Assembly (NCBI GenBank): GCA_002328495.1
Contig: DCUJ01000008.1
Coordinates: 228,691 to 292,690, forward strand
Length of the DNA stretch: 64,000 bases
Direction: 5' to 3'
Origin: Sulfurospirillum sp. UBA2217
GTDB lineage: Bacteria; Campylobacterota; Campylobacteria; Campylobacterales; Sulfurospirillaceae
A program made the translations under genes and the position numbers. Below are positions 8,652 to 17,941 of the stretch, in pieces (position 1 is the stretch's first letter; every line of letters begins with the position of its first letter). The notes beneath the pieces are model-generated. The model did no database searches. It was not told where the DNA came from and saw only the letters and a list, made by a program, of their open reading frames with translations.

Positions 8652-10538
8652 ATGCGTATTGCTATAAGTACCTTTCGTATCGTCTTTATTTACACACTTT
8701 TTTCAGTACTTTGGATACTTTTTTCTGATTCTATTTTAGAGTTTTTTATTCACGATTCTTTGCAAATGAGTCTTATTCAGACCTATAAGGGACTTTTGTT
8801 TATTGCGGTTACATCAGTATTGCTGTTTGTTTTAATTCGTAAGCAAATGCAACAGCTTTATGAGATGCAAAAAAAAGTCAAAGAGAAGCAACAGCGTTTA
8901 GAGTGCGTCCTTCAAGGGGCAAATTTAGGGTACTGGGATTGGGATTATGTGAGCAATAAGCAGTTAGTGAATGACCGTTGGTTAGAATTTTTAGGGCTTT
9001 TTAGGGCTGATATTGAAAACGATGTTACCGACTGGTCGCAGAGAATTCATCCTGAAGATATGCCCATAGCTCAAAAAGCGATTCAATCGACCATCAAGAA
9101 TGGGCAGCCGTATACTATTGAATTTCGAATGCGTCATACCAATGGAGAATGGGTCTGGATAGAGGGGTCTGGAGCAGTTGTGGCATGGGATGATACTGGA
9201 AAAAAACCGCTTAGATTGGCTGGAACGCATCGCGATATCAGCGAGCGCAAAAAAGCGCAAGAAGAGATTCAGTGTTTGGCTCTTCAAGACTCTTTGACAA
9301 AATTACCCAATCGTTATTTTTTAAAACAGCATTTGGTAACAGTGGTTGAAGTATCGTCTAAGAGTGCTTTTTTATTTTTGGATTTAGACTTTTTTAAAAA
9401 TATAAATGACCTCTACGGCCATTCGGTAGGAGATACGGTCATTCAAGAAACGGCAGAACGGTTTAAGGCGTGTTTGAAGGAAAATGATTTTATTGCTCGT
9501 GTGGGTGGAGATGAATTTGCCATCGTCACCAATGACGTTGAAGACCTTTCTATGCTCTCCAAAAGACTGATTGATGCTTTAAAAACCCCTTTTGATATTT
9601 TTGATGAAAAAGTGACATTGGGCGTTAGTATTGGTATAGCGTTATGTCCGAAAAATGGCAATACATTTGAAGAGCTTTTTAAAAATGCAGATACAGCGAT
9701 GTATGTGGCAAAAAATAGTGGTAAAAATTGTTTTGCATTTTATGAAACGAGTATGACAGACGATATTTTAGTCTCCACAACCTTGGATAAGGAGATAAAA
9801 GAAGCGATTGAAAACGATGCATTTGTTTTGCATTTTCAACCCTTGATGGATATTCAAAGTGATGATTTGATCGGGGTAGAAGTTCTTGTCAGGTGGCAGC
9901 ACCCTGAAAAAGGGCTTATTTTTCCTGGAGATTTTATTGGAAGGGCGGAAGAAACCTATGCGATTATTGCTTTGGGTGAGCTTATTTTAAAAAAAGCATT
10001 TCAGCAGATGCAACGTTGGGATGAAAAAGAACTCTTTGAGGGTATCATCGCTATCAACATTTCCAGTATCCAGATTGAGCAAGAAGATTTTATTCATCGT
10101 ATTGAGACCCTATGCAACGAGTATAAGGTGGATGTATCGCGGATAGAATTGGAAGTGACGGAAAGTTTTATCATGAAAAATCCTGAGCACTCCGCACAAA
10201 CATTGCAGAAGCTTAAACGTTTGGGCTTTAGCATCTCGGTGGATGATTTTGGTACAGGCTATTCGTCTTTGAGTTACCTCAAAACACTTCCCATTCATAA
10301 GCTTAAAATTGACCGTTCTTTCATTAAAGATTTACCTCACGATAAAGATGACCGCGCTATCGTGCGCGCCATCATTTCTTTGGCTAAAAACCTTGAGCTT
10401 GAAGTTTTGGCTGAGGGTGTTGAGACCAAAGAGCAAAAAAAGTTTTTAGTTGAAAATTGGTGCGACAGTGCCCAAGGTTACCTTTTTGCAAAACCCATGA
10501 ATAGCAATGATTTTGAAGCATACCTCCGCAAAAACTAA
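8652..10538 (+). CDS. Membrane PAS-GGDEF-EAL protein (c-di-GMP turnover)
   Basis: 628 residues. Two N-terminal membrane segments (about 10-27 and 42-62) flank a very short periplasmic loop. A PAS domain with PAC motif (about 80-200, ending GTHRDISERKKAQ) precedes a GGDEF domain with an intact GGDEF at 285-289, so cyclase activity is possible. The inhibitory-site position reads KEND instead of RxxD, so product inhibition may be absent. The EAL domain (about 380-625) has the catalytic motif as EVLVRW at 410-415 and keeps DDFGTGYSSL and the late EGVET, consistent with an active phosphodiesterase. The net direction cannot be read from sequence. Confidence 0.92.
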   Translation: MRIAISTFRIVFIYTLFSVLWILFSDSILEFFIHDSLQMSLIQTYKGLLFIAVTSVLLFVLIRKQMQQLYEMQKKVKEKQQRLECVLQGANLGYWDWDYVSNKQLVNDRWLEFLGLFRADIENDVTDWSQRIHPEDMPIAQKAIQSTIKNGQPYTIEFRMRHTNGEWVWIEGSGAVVAWDDTGKKPLRLAGTHRDISERKKAQEEIQCLALQDSLTKLPNRYFLKQHLVTVVEVSSKSAFLFLDLDFFKNINDLYGHSVGDTVIQETAERFKACLKENDFIARVGGDEFAIVTNDVEDLSMLSKRLIDALKTPFDIFDEKVTLGVSIGIALCPKNGNTFEELFKNADTAMYVAKNSGKNCFAFYETSMTDDILVSTTLDKEIKEAIENDAFVLHFQPLMDIQSDDLIGVEVLVRWQHPEKGLIFPGDFIGRAEETYAIIALGELILKKAFQQMQRWDEKELFEGIIAINISSIQIEQEDFIHRIETLCNEYKVDVSRIELEVTESFIMKNPEHSAQTLQKLKRLGFSISVDDFGTGYSSLSYLKTLPIHKLKIDRSFIKDLPHDKDDRAIVRAIISLAKNLELEVLAEGVETKEQKKFLVENWCDSAQGYLFAKPMNSNDFEAYLRKN

Positions 10539-10599
10539 CTTTTAGTCTATTTTTTGTAAAATATCCCCATTTTAAACCACACAGATAGGGCAAAACTTC

Positions 10600-12801
10600 A
10601 TGGAAAATTTAGACGCAGTGTTGAAAAAACACAAGATATCAAAAGACGAATATGCCAATATTTTAAACATTCTTGGCCGTGAGCCTAATATGCTAGAACT
10701 TGGCATCTTTTCAGCGATGTGGAGTGAGCACTGCTCCTACAAATCCTCCAAAAAATACCTCAATGGCTTTCCCACCAAAGCACCATGGGTCATCCAAGGG
10801 CCGGGTGAAAATGCAGGTGTCATCGATGTAGGGGATGGCATGGCGGCTGTATTTAAAATGGAATCTCACAACCACCCCAGTTTTATAGAACCTTACCAAG
10901 GTGCGGCAACGGGTGTGGGCGGCATTTTAAGAGATGTTTTTACCATGGGGGCACGCCCCGTTGCCAATATGAATTCCCTTCGCTTTGGCAATATCACCAA
11001 CAATGACGATATCTCACACCATCAGCGCTATTTGGTACGTGGTGTGGTTGCGGGTATTGGGGATTATGGTAACTGTATGGGCGTTCCAACCATTGGGGGT
11101 GAGACCTTTTTTGATGAGAGCTATAACGGCAACATCTTGGTCAATGCCTTTACCCTAGGTCTTGCCAAAACCGATGAGATTTTTTATGGACGTGCGGAGG
11201 GCATTGGCAATCCAGTTGTGTATGTTGGTTCTAAAACGGGTCGTGACGGTCTGGGTGGTGCAGTTATGGCAAGCGATAGCTTTACTGAAGCGAACAAAAG
11301 TCTCCGTCCAACCGTACAAGTGGGTGACCCATTTGCCGAAAAACTCTTGCTTGAAGCGTGTTTAGAGCTTTTTAAAACCGACTACATCGTGGGCATTCAA
11401 GATATGGGCGCAGCGGGCTTGACATCCAGTTCTTTTGAGATGGCAGGACGCAGTGGTAGCGGGATGATTATGCACTTAGACAAAGTTCCAGCACGTGAGC
11501 AGGGCATGCAACCGTTTGAATTTATGCTCTCTGAATCCCAAGAGCGAATGCTCATTTGTGCGAAAAAAGGGTATGAAGATAAAGTCGTAGACATCTTTAG
11601 AAAATGGGACTTAAACGCTGAAATCATCGGCGAAGTAACGAACACGGGTCACATGGAACTCTTTTGGCATGGTGAAAAAGTAGCGGATATGCCTGTACAG
11701 CCTGTGAGTGAACAAGCGCCAATTTACGATAGACCGACTCAAGAGCCAGCTTACTTAGCCACTATTAAAAATACGACGATTAATGATTTTCCAAAAATTG
11801 ATAACCAGAGCGCTTTTGACACGCTTATCAATTCGGTTGAAGTGTGCGATAAATCATGGATTTTTGAACAATACGACTCTATGGTTCAAACCAACACCAT
11901 CAAAGCTCCAGGAAGTTTGGATGCGAGTGTGATTCGTATCAAAGAAAATGGAAAAGCACTTTCCATGAGCAGTGACTGTAACCCACGTTATAACTACATC
12001 GACCCTAAAATGGGAGCGGCTGCGGCTGTGGCGGAGAGTGGACGTAATGTGGCGATGAGCGGTGCCAGACCTTTAGCGATTACCGATTGTCTCAATTATG
12101 GCAATCCTGAAAATCCAGAAGTCATGTGGCAGTTTGCACAAGGCTGTTATGGCATTAAAGAAGCGTGTGCTAAGCTCAATACGCCTGTTGTCAGTGGTAA
12201 TGTATCGCTTTATAACGAAACCAATGGCATTGGCGTTTTCCCAACCCCTGCGATTGTGATGGTGGGTTTGAACGAAGATGCGAATAAAACATTGCCATCA
12301 AGTTTCCAAAAAGAGGGTGCAAGCGTTTATCTCATTGGTGATACCAAAAGCGATTTTGGTGGCAGTTTGTATATGAAAGAGTTGTATGGAAAAGTAGAAG
12401 GTACTTTGGCAGAACTTGATTATGACAAAGAGCTCAAACTGTGGGAACTTGTAATTGAAGCGAATAAAAAAAGCTATCTAAACGCGGCAAAAGACGTGAA
12501 TGTCGGCGGTATCGCCATTGCATTAGCAAAGATGGCAGCCAAGAGTGGAAAAGGCGTTACATGTAAGCTTACATGTAACGATGCACGCGATATTTTTGCA
12601 GAGAGTTTTTCACGCGCACTCGTTGAAGTGAGTGATGAAGCGGGCTTTGAGACCATGGCAAAAGCCGTTGGCTTAAGTGTTCAAAAAATCGGAACGATTG
12701 GTGGAAATAGCGTTACATGTAATGATATCTCAAAAAGTGTTGATGCGATAAAAGAGCGTTATTTCAATCGTTTCCAAGAAGTGATTGAACAAGATATCTA
12801 A
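10600..12801 (+). CDS. purL: Phosphoribosylformylglycinamidine synthase subunit PurL
   Basis: 733 residues, the size of the small (three-subunit type) PurL, which works with separate PurS and PurQ to convert FGAR to FGAM in purine synthesis. Signatures include LGIFSAMWSEHCSYKSSK at the N-terminus, FKMESHNHPSFIEPYQGAATG for the active-site His and ATP region, and IVGIQDMGAAGLTSSS. It is monocistronic and ends at a strong terminator. Three TTACATGTAA palindromes fall within 166 bases near the 3' end (12557, 12569, 12713), encoding TCK, TCN and TCN. Confidence 0.97.
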   Translation: MENLDAVLKKHKISKDEYANILNILGREPNMLELGIFSAMWSEHCSYKSSKKYLNGFPTKAPWVIQGPGENAGVIDVGDGMAAVFKMESHNHPSFIEPYQGAATGVGGILRDVFTMGARPVANMNSLRFGNITNNDDISHHQRYLVRGVVAGIGDYGNCMGVPTIGGETFFDESYNGNILVNAFTLGLAKTDEIFYGRAEGIGNPVVYVGSKTGRDGLGGAVMASDSFTEANKSLRPTVQVGDPFAEKLLLEACLELFKTDYIVGIQDMGAAGLTSSSFEMAGRSGSGMIMHLDKVPAREQGMQPFEFMLSESQERMLICAKKGYEDKVVDIFRKWDLNAEIIGEVTNTGHMELFWHGEKVADMPVQPVSEQAPIYDRPTQEPAYLATIKNTTINDFPKIDNQSAFDTLINSVEVCDKSWIFEQYDSMVQTNTIKAPGSLDASVIRIKENGKALSMSSDCNPRYNYIDPKMGAAAAVAESGRNVAMSGARPLAITDCLNYGNPENPEVMWQFAQGCYGIKEACAKLNTPVVSGNVSLYNETNGIGVFPTPAIVMVGLNEDANKTLPSSFQKEGASVYLIGDTKSDFGGSLYMKELYGKVEGTLAELDYDKELKLWELVIEANKKSYLNAAKDVNVGGIAIALAKMAAKSGKGVTCKLTCNDARDIFAESFSRALVEVSDEAGFETMAKAVGLSVQKIGTIGGNSVTCNDISKSVDAIKERYFNRFQEVIEQDI

Positions 12802-12807
12802 AAGAAC

Positions 12808-12833
12808 AAAAGAGGTGCAAAAGCACCTCTTTT
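12808..12833. terminator. Bidirectional rho-independent terminator
   Basis: A perfect 11-bp stem (AAAAGAGGTGC with GCACCTCTTTT) encloses an AAAA loop. It sits between purL and the convergent NlpC/P60 gene, whose stop codon overlaps the 3' arm. A- and T-runs on the two sides serve both strands. Confidence 0.85.
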
Positions 12834-13551
12834 AAAATGTGCCATACGCTACAAAAAAGGCAATATTTAAACAATCTGTTCGTATAGCACCTTTATTGGA
12901 TTTGCACCGTTTCATATACGTATTGATTTTCTTACCCTCTTTTGTGGTAAGTTTAGGATAGTTAAAATTCATATAATCCACGATATTTTTACCATTGGAA
13001 TGGTGAATAAATTCTATGGTTCCATCCGCATCGATGCGCGTAACAATTCCTACATGCGTGATATTTTCAGCTACTTTACTTTTGCTTACCCGTCGTTCTG
13101 TATTTTCAAAAAAAACCAAATCTGCTAAATTAGGAACTCTTTTTTCATCAAAGGTATCCCCTTTTTTGCGCATCAAATTAAACATGGCACGTGATTTTCG
13201 AGCATTGTCAAAGCTTTCACTGAGCTCCTTAGCTAAAAAATAGGGATGCCCATTGGTATGGTTGATCAGGGTTACAAACCCTGAACAGTCTTTTCCATCT
13301 CGTTTGCCAAGGTAAGAGAGTGCATTTTTGACGATTGCATTGCGTCTAATGCTTTGCATGGCAAGCTTGGATGTGTCAAAAACATTTTCAACCAAAGGCA
13401 TAGGATTGACCTTCTTTTCGATGTAGAGTTCTGATTCATACTGAGGCTCAGGCTCTTTAACCTCTTCGTAAGGGATGAGGGTAGGTGGGGTTGGATGTGG
13501 TACACAACCGCTTAAGAGTAGAAGTGCGAGTAAAAAGAGAGACAATTTCAT
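12832..13551 (-). CDS. NlpC/P60-type lipoprotein (paralogue 2)
   Basis: 239 residues. The signal peptide ends in a lipobox (LLSGC), so it should be a lipidated envelope protein. The core resembles NlpC/P60 peptidoglycan hydrolases: a catalytic Cys in GKDCSGFVTLINH, a His in ITHVGIVTRID and a following polar residue in FIHHSNGK. It is closely related to the gene just upstream in the operon and joined to it by an ATGA overlap (13548-13551), so this is a tandem duplication. It carries a longer Pro-rich linker after the lipobox than its neighbour. The likely role is cleavage of peptide stems in the cell wall. Confidence 0.8.
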   Translation of the reverse strand: MKLSLFLLALLLLSGCVPHPTPPTLIPYEEVKEPEPQYESELYIEKKVNPMPLVENVFDTSKLAMQSIRRNAIVKNALSYLGKRDGKDCSGFVTLINHTNGHPYFLAKELSESFDNARKSRAMFNLMRKKGDTFDEKRVPNLADLVFFENTERRVSKSKVAENITHVGIVTRIDADGTIEFIHHSNGKNIVDYMNFNYPKLTTKEGKKINTYMKRCKSNKGAIRTDCLNIAFFVAYGTF

Positions 13552-14165
13552 TGAATACGCCCATAAGCACTAAAATAACTAGGGGCAAGGCATGCGTGAC
13601 TTTGTGAGACGGAGCATTTTTCCAAATAAGAATTGATGGTTTTTCCATCTAAAATAGCTACTTTAGCTTGGGTTAGGTTCATAAAGCCCATTAAATTTCT
13701 TCCTTTAGTGTGGTGTAAAAAATGCACGGTTTCATCGGCATCTATTTTGGTCACAATGCCAATATGTGTGATATTATCAACGCCTTTTCCTTTGGCATAT
13801 TTTTTGACTGTATTGGCAAAAAAAATAAGGTCTCCAATGGTAGGTTTATCATAATGCAGACGGTTTTGGGATTCTAAAAGATTGTAAATTGCAAGGGAGC
13901 GTCTGGCATCTTCAAAGTGTTCATTGAGTTCAAGGGTGCTAAAGTAGGGGTAACCGCTCTCTTTGTTGACAAGACTCACAAACCCTGAGCAGTCTCCACC
14001 GTCCTTTTTGTCTTTATGTTTGAGTGCATTAGCAACGATTTCTTTGCGTTTTGGCATCTCATCTTTAATGATAAGGGTCTCTTGTTGTGGTGCTAAAGGC
14101 TCTTTGGTTGCACAACCCGTGAATAAAACAACGCAACAAAAGATTAAAAATACAGAAGTTCTCAT
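13548..14165 (-). CDS. NlpC/P60-type lipoprotein (paralogue 1)
   Basis: 205 residues with a lipoprotein signal (LFTGC at about 15-19). Catalytic-type motifs are the Cys in GGDCSGFVSLVNK, the His in ITHIGIVTKID, and FLHHTKGR. It is a paralogue of the following gene: motif spacing and the flanking text (YPYF, ELNEHFEDARRS, NLLES) correspond throughout. It sits fourth in the minus-strand operon after the metallophosphoesterase. It is probably a periplasm-facing peptidoglycan hydrolase; the substrate is inferred from the family. Confidence 0.8.
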   Translation of the reverse strand: MRTSVFLIFCCVVLFTGCATKEPLAPQQETLIIKDEMPKRKEIVANALKHKDKKDGGDCSGFVSLVNKESGYPYFSTLELNEHFEDARRSLAIYNLLESQNRLHYDKPTIGDLIFFANTVKKYAKGKGVDNITHIGIVTKIDADETVHFLHHTKGRNLMGFMNLTQAKVAILDGKTINSYLEKCSVSQSHACLAPSYFSAYGRIQ

Positions 14166-14207
14166 CTAAATCCTCGTGAAAAAATGTGGCATAGTAGCTA
14201 TTTTTCC

Positions 14208-15101
14208 CTAAAAAGTGGGTTTAATAAAGGTGCGTTCAAGATGATTTTCCCATGTTTGGGTTGTGTGATTGTAGGTTTTGACAATGACTTTATCAGGATG
14301 CAGTACGAGTGTGTTTGTCCAAATGGTTTTTTTGTTCATATCGCTATTATGAATATTTGTAACGTGATTTTCATACAGGTTGATGGACGAAGCAAAGCTA
14401 GGCTCATCAGCAGATGTGTGCGTATGTCCGCTCACCCAAAGAAAGAGTTGAGGGTGCTTTTTGAGGATTGATTTTATTGTTTCGACTGGTTGTGCCACAA
14501 AACTAGGGGTGTTAACCCAATGTTTGTAGCTCTCCAAGGTATGGTTAAGCGGAGCATGAAAAAAGACAATCGTTGGTTTTTTTGGATTTTTTTTCAATTC
14601 ATTGTTAAACCATGATAATTGTTCATCTGAAATTCCAGATAAATATTTGTGTGTATCAGCTGAGAGAAAAATAAGTAAATAGGGATCTTTTTCGATGCTG
14701 TAATAGAGCTTTGAAAGCCCAAATGTTTGTTGAAATCGTTCAAGTTTTTGTTTTTGTATCTCAAGGGAAGCATGTTTAAGTTTCCCGTTTTCATCCAAGG
14801 CATCTTCATAGATAAAATCATGATTCCCTGTAATAGGATAGAGCGGGTGCTCTAACATTGAAAAATAGCTTTTAACCGTTTCGTACTCTTCGCGTATACC
14901 CGTTTGGGAGCACAAATCCCCTATGGCAACGACGGCATCTACCTCTTTCCATCTATTAATCGTTTGCAAAACAGAAATTTTTTTCTCCATCGCTTGACCT
15001 GGAAGATGTGGGTCACCAAGGATGACAATCTGGTGTAAAGGCTGTGCAAAAAGTGCGCAAGCAAAATAAAGGCTTACCAGTAATGCTTGAAGGCTATTCA
15101 T
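14208..15101 (-). CDS. Secreted calcineurin-like metallophosphoesterase
   Basis: 297 residues with an N-terminal signal peptide (about 1-20). The metallophosphatase signature appears in order: ILGDPHLPG (D and H ligands), VVAIGDLCSQ, PITGNHDF (the GNHD motif), VFFHAPLNH and WVSGHTHTS (the GHxH metal site). This family hydrolyses phosphomonoesters or diesters with two metal ions. It lies in the periplasm or is exported. The start overlaps the preceding PDC-type gene by 8 bases. The substrate is unknown. Confidence 0.88.
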   Translation of the reverse strand: MNSLQALLVSLYFACALFAQPLHQIVILGDPHLPGQAMEKKISVLQTINRWKEVDAVVAIGDLCSQTGIREEYETVKSYFSMLEHPLYPITGNHDFIYEDALDENGKLKHASLEIQKQKLERFQQTFGLSKLYYSIEKDPYLLIFLSADTHKYLSGISDEQLSWFNNELKKNPKKPTIVFFHAPLNHTLESYKHWVNTPSFVAQPVETIKSILKKHPQLFLWVSGHTHTSADEPSFASSINLYENHVTNIHNSDMNKKTIWTNTLVLHPDKVIVKTYNHTTQTWENHLERTFIKPTF

Positions 15102-15975
15102 TGGCGGAAGGCTTCTTTGTATAGTTGGTGTTTTTCGTTAAAAAATGAAACAATCCTAAGGAAAGAATCATCAATGCAACGCCCGAAATCAAGTAAAACG
15201 CATTAATCATCTTGTCATAATCACTCAATGCAATTTTAAAGACCACCATCAAGGCTTCAATGGAAAGGGCGATGATAATGGAGATAAGAAACTTCCCAAA
15301 AATGCGATTTTCACGGTTTTCTTCCATTGAATAACTTTTAGAGAATACCTCTTGTTCCAAAATCGTTTTTGCCAAATCAAAAATAGCAAGCCCCAAAGTA
15401 AGCGAAATAATAGGGGTAAATATCATTCCAATCTCTTCGACTTCATGGGCGACAAAGGAGACAAAAAAGGTAAAACACGCATGTCCTATAAGGGCCAGAG
15501 CATATCCAACCAGTGCAAAACCAATAATCATATAAAGTACTTGAGAAAAGCGTGCAAAAAGGGTGTTGGTCTCGATGAGGCGAATATGGTGTAAAAGTTT
15601 AAAGAGATTAAAGTCAAAAACTAAATAGCCAGTAGCATTTTTCTTTACAAAGGTGATACAGGCATTTCCCGTGTGCGAGCTGATGTAGGGATTACTGATA
15701 AAAGCACCATCGTTTGGGACTTTCACTTTGTCAAAAAGATAACTTTTGGTTAGGCCTTTCATGGTACTGTCGGTGCGATTTTGGTAGAAATAATCGCTCG
15801 TTTGTTTAAACGTTTCATCCACTTGATAGGTCAATTCTAAAAAAGGCATTAACGTATAAATGGAGCGTACATTATGTTCATCACAGTGCTCAAGATGGTT
15901 AAGGTTGATGGTTGAAATTAAAAAATTATCCACCGTAGCGCGGTGTTTTTTGAGGATATTAATGGCATCTTTCAT
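15094..15975 (-). CDS. PDC-sensor-like membrane protein, function unknown
   Basis: 293 residues. The N-terminal half (about 1-140) reads like a PDC/Cache-type sensor: TYQVDETFKQTSDYFYQNRTD, an aromatic-rich core, and the ISNPYISSHTGNACITFV motif common in such domains. The C-terminal half has four hydrophobic segments (about 145-165, 180-200, 228-248, 258-280). There is no kinase, methyl-accepting or GGDEF output domain, so it may be a sensor subunit working with a partner, or an enzyme-free regulator. It overlaps the malY-like gene by 17 bases upstream and the phosphoesterase by 8 bases downstream, so it is tightly coupled. Confidence 0.65.
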   Translation of the reverse strand: MKDAINILKKHRATVDNFLISTINLNHLEHCDEHNVRSIYTLMPFLELTYQVDETFKQTSDYFYQNRTDSTMKGLTKSYLFDKVKVPNDGAFISNPYISSHTGNACITFVKKNATGYLVFDFNLFKLLHHIRLIETNTLFARFSQVLYMIIGFALVGYALALIGHACFTFFVSFVAHEVEEIGMIFTPIISLTLGLAIFDLAKTILEQEVFSKSYSMEENRENRIFGKFLISIIIALSIEALMVVFKIALSDYDKMINAFYLISGVALMILSLGLFHFLTKNTNYTKKPSANE

Positions 15976-17122
15976 TGTTTTCTTCCTTTTTTAGGCTATC
16001 CATTGCATCTTGCATTTTATCTAAAATTTGCACTAAAAGTGCGCGACGCGTGCCAAAATTAAGCCGTACAAACTGTTTATTTCCAAACGGTTCTCCATCG
16101 CTTAAGCCTACGCCAAAGGAGAGAAAAAAGGCATACGGGCTTTTTACATGTAATGCTGAGACATCTATCCATGCTAAGAAGGTCGCTTCTTGGTTTAAGA
16201 GCTTAAGTTTTGGATTTTTAGCAACAAAATCTTGAACCATTTTGAGATTATCAGCCAAATAAAGACGAAGGGCTTTTAGCCACGCATCGCCATCCGTGTA
16301 AGCGGCTTTAAGCGCGCAAAGCCCTAAAAGATTGACACCGCCTACCATACTGCCCATCGTTTTTTGAAAGCGTTTTCGAAGCTCGAAACTTGGAATGATG
16401 GCAAACGAGGCTTGAAGCCCTGCGATGTTAAAGGTTTTACTGGGCGCCATAAGCGTGATACTTTTTTGCGCGATTGCTTCATTTAATGATGCAATCGGAA
16501 TATGCTTTGCATCAGGATTTAACAGTAAATCCGCATGAATTTCATCGGAACAAAGGGTAAGGTCATGCTTCAAACAAAACGCGCTTAAGGCTTCTAATTC
16601 TTTACATGTAAAGACGGTACCAGCGGGATTGTACGGATTGCAGAGCATAAAAAGCTTACATGTAGGCGTTATGGTTGCTTCCATCGCTTCATAATCAAGC
16701 ACCCAACGGTTATTCTCCTCTTTCATCGCAATGGCTAAAACTTCTTTTTGGGCATAATGAGGTGCTTTTATAAAATGCGGATAAATCGGCGTGGTAGTCA
16801 TAACGCTTTGTGTATCCACACTTAAACACGCTAAATTCATACTGCTCACAACGCCATGGGTAAAGACAACCCACTCTTTTTGAATCTCCCAATCGTAATG
16901 GCGTTTGATAAAGGAAATGATGGCATCATACGTTTCTTCATCCACCCCCGTGTAACCAAAAACGCCCTCACGCACTCTTTGCTCTAAGGCTTCAATGACA
17001 CACGGAGGCGACTTAAAATCCATATCCGCCACCCACGCAGGGATGATGTTTTGTCCCTTATATTTGTCCCATTTCTCACAAGAGCTTTTGGTTCTATCGA
17101 TGACTTCATCAAAATCAAACAT
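15959..17122 (-). CDS. MalY/PatB family PLP-dependent C-S lyase (cystathionine beta-lyase type)
   Basis: 387 residues of fold-type I aminotransferase. The N-terminal FDEVIDRTKSSCEKWDKYKG and VADMDFKSPP are typical of MalY/PatB. The PLP lysine is K229 in MAPSKTFNIAGLQ; CNPYNPAGTV and DEIHADLL supply the cofactor-binding Asn and Asp. Members cleave cystathionine to homocysteine, pyruvate and ammonia, or desulfurise cysteine. It is first in the five-gene minus operon. Copies of TTACATGTAA lie at 16144 and 16602, with a near copy at 16656. Confidence 0.9.
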   Translation of the reverse strand: MFDFDEVIDRTKSSCEKWDKYKGQNIIPAWVADMDFKSPPCVIEALEQRVREGVFGYTGVDEETYDAIISFIKRHYDWEIQKEWVVFTHGVVSSMNLACLSVDTQSVMTTTPIYPHFIKAPHYAQKEVLAIAMKEENNRWVLDYEAMEATITPTCKLFMLCNPYNPAGTVFTCKELEALSAFCLKHDLTLCSDEIHADLLLNPDAKHIPIASLNEAIAQKSITLMAPSKTFNIAGLQASFAIIPSFELRKRFQKTMGSMVGGVNLLGLCALKAAYTDGDAWLKALRLYLADNLKMVQDFVAKNPKLKLLNQEATFLAWIDVSALHVKSPYAFFLSFGVGLSDGEPFGNKQFVRLNFGTRRALLVQILDKMQDAMDSLKKEENNERCH

Positions 17123-17188
17123 GGTTATCCTTTATTTCAAGGAAAAAATTGTAACATAATTATCATTTTTACATCTAAAGGAAATGGC

Positions 17189-17941
17189 GTGACCTATCTT
17201 ATTATCGGTGCTGTGTTGGTACTGTTCTATTTTTTAACCAAAAATTACAATGCTACGGAGTATCAGCATATTCGCCTTGATACAAAACAAACGCTGAAAG
17301 GTGATTTGAGAGAACATGAAGCGGGGCTTTTGGTTTCGCTTATGGCAAAGGTGGCGAAAGCCGATGGTAGAGTGTGTGAATTGGAAGCGGAGCTTTTGAA
17401 GCATACGTTTAGCGATATTGCGCGTGTGTTTGACTCTTCTGAGGCGATTCGTGAGGAGCTTAAAGCGATTTATGAGCGTGAGATACAAAGCTTTGATAAC
17501 ACTATTATCATTGCACAGAAGTATTTTAAATTGACCAAAAATGAGTATGCCAAACGCCTGAAAGTGATGGAATACCTCCTCAATCTAGCTTTTATTGATG
17601 CGAGTTTTTCAAAAACGGAATTTATGATAACCGAAGATATTGCCAACGCTTTGGAGATTAAACGGGCAGATTTTGAACGGCTTATTGCAGGATTTGAAGC
17701 TTTTTATGCCAACAAAGCCACACAAAAAGCCTTAGGGATTGAACAAGCGTATACCATTTTGGGAGCGAGCTCGAGTGAGGATATGGAGAGTATCAAGAAA
17801 AAGTATCGTGCTTTGGTGAAAGAGTATCATCCTGATATTTTGATGGGGCAGGGCAAAGAGCAAAGCATCATTGATGCGGCAACTACGAAGCTTCAAGAGA
17901 TTAATGAAGCGTATGAAATGATAAAAAAGGAAAAAAGCTAA
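17189..17941 (+). CDS. TerB/DjlA-type membrane-anchored J-domain protein
   Basis: 250 residues from GTG at 17189, preceded by AAAGGA; the frame also extends upstream, but without a good ribosome-binding site. One membrane segment (about 2-17) is followed by a TerB-like helical domain (about 45-165, LLVSLMAKVAKADGRVCELE) and a C-terminal J domain (about 183-248) with the HPD tripeptide in VKEYHPDILMG. This is the DjlA layout, a DnaK co-chaperone at the inner membrane. The stop and the next ATG share a base (TAATG), so it is coupled to the thioesterase gene. It is divergent from the malY-like gene. Confidence 0.88.
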   Translation: MTYLIIGAVLVLFYFLTKNYNATEYQHIRLDTKQTLKGDLREHEAGLLVSLMAKVAKADGRVCELEAELLKHTFSDIARVFDSSEAIREELKAIYEREIQSFDNTIIIAQKYFKLTKNEYAKRLKVMEYLLNLAFIDASFSKTEFMITEDIANALEIKRADFERLIAGFEAFYANKATQKALGIEQAYTILGASSSEDMESIKKKYRALVKEYHPDILMGQGKEQSIIDAATTKLQEINEAYEMIKKEKS

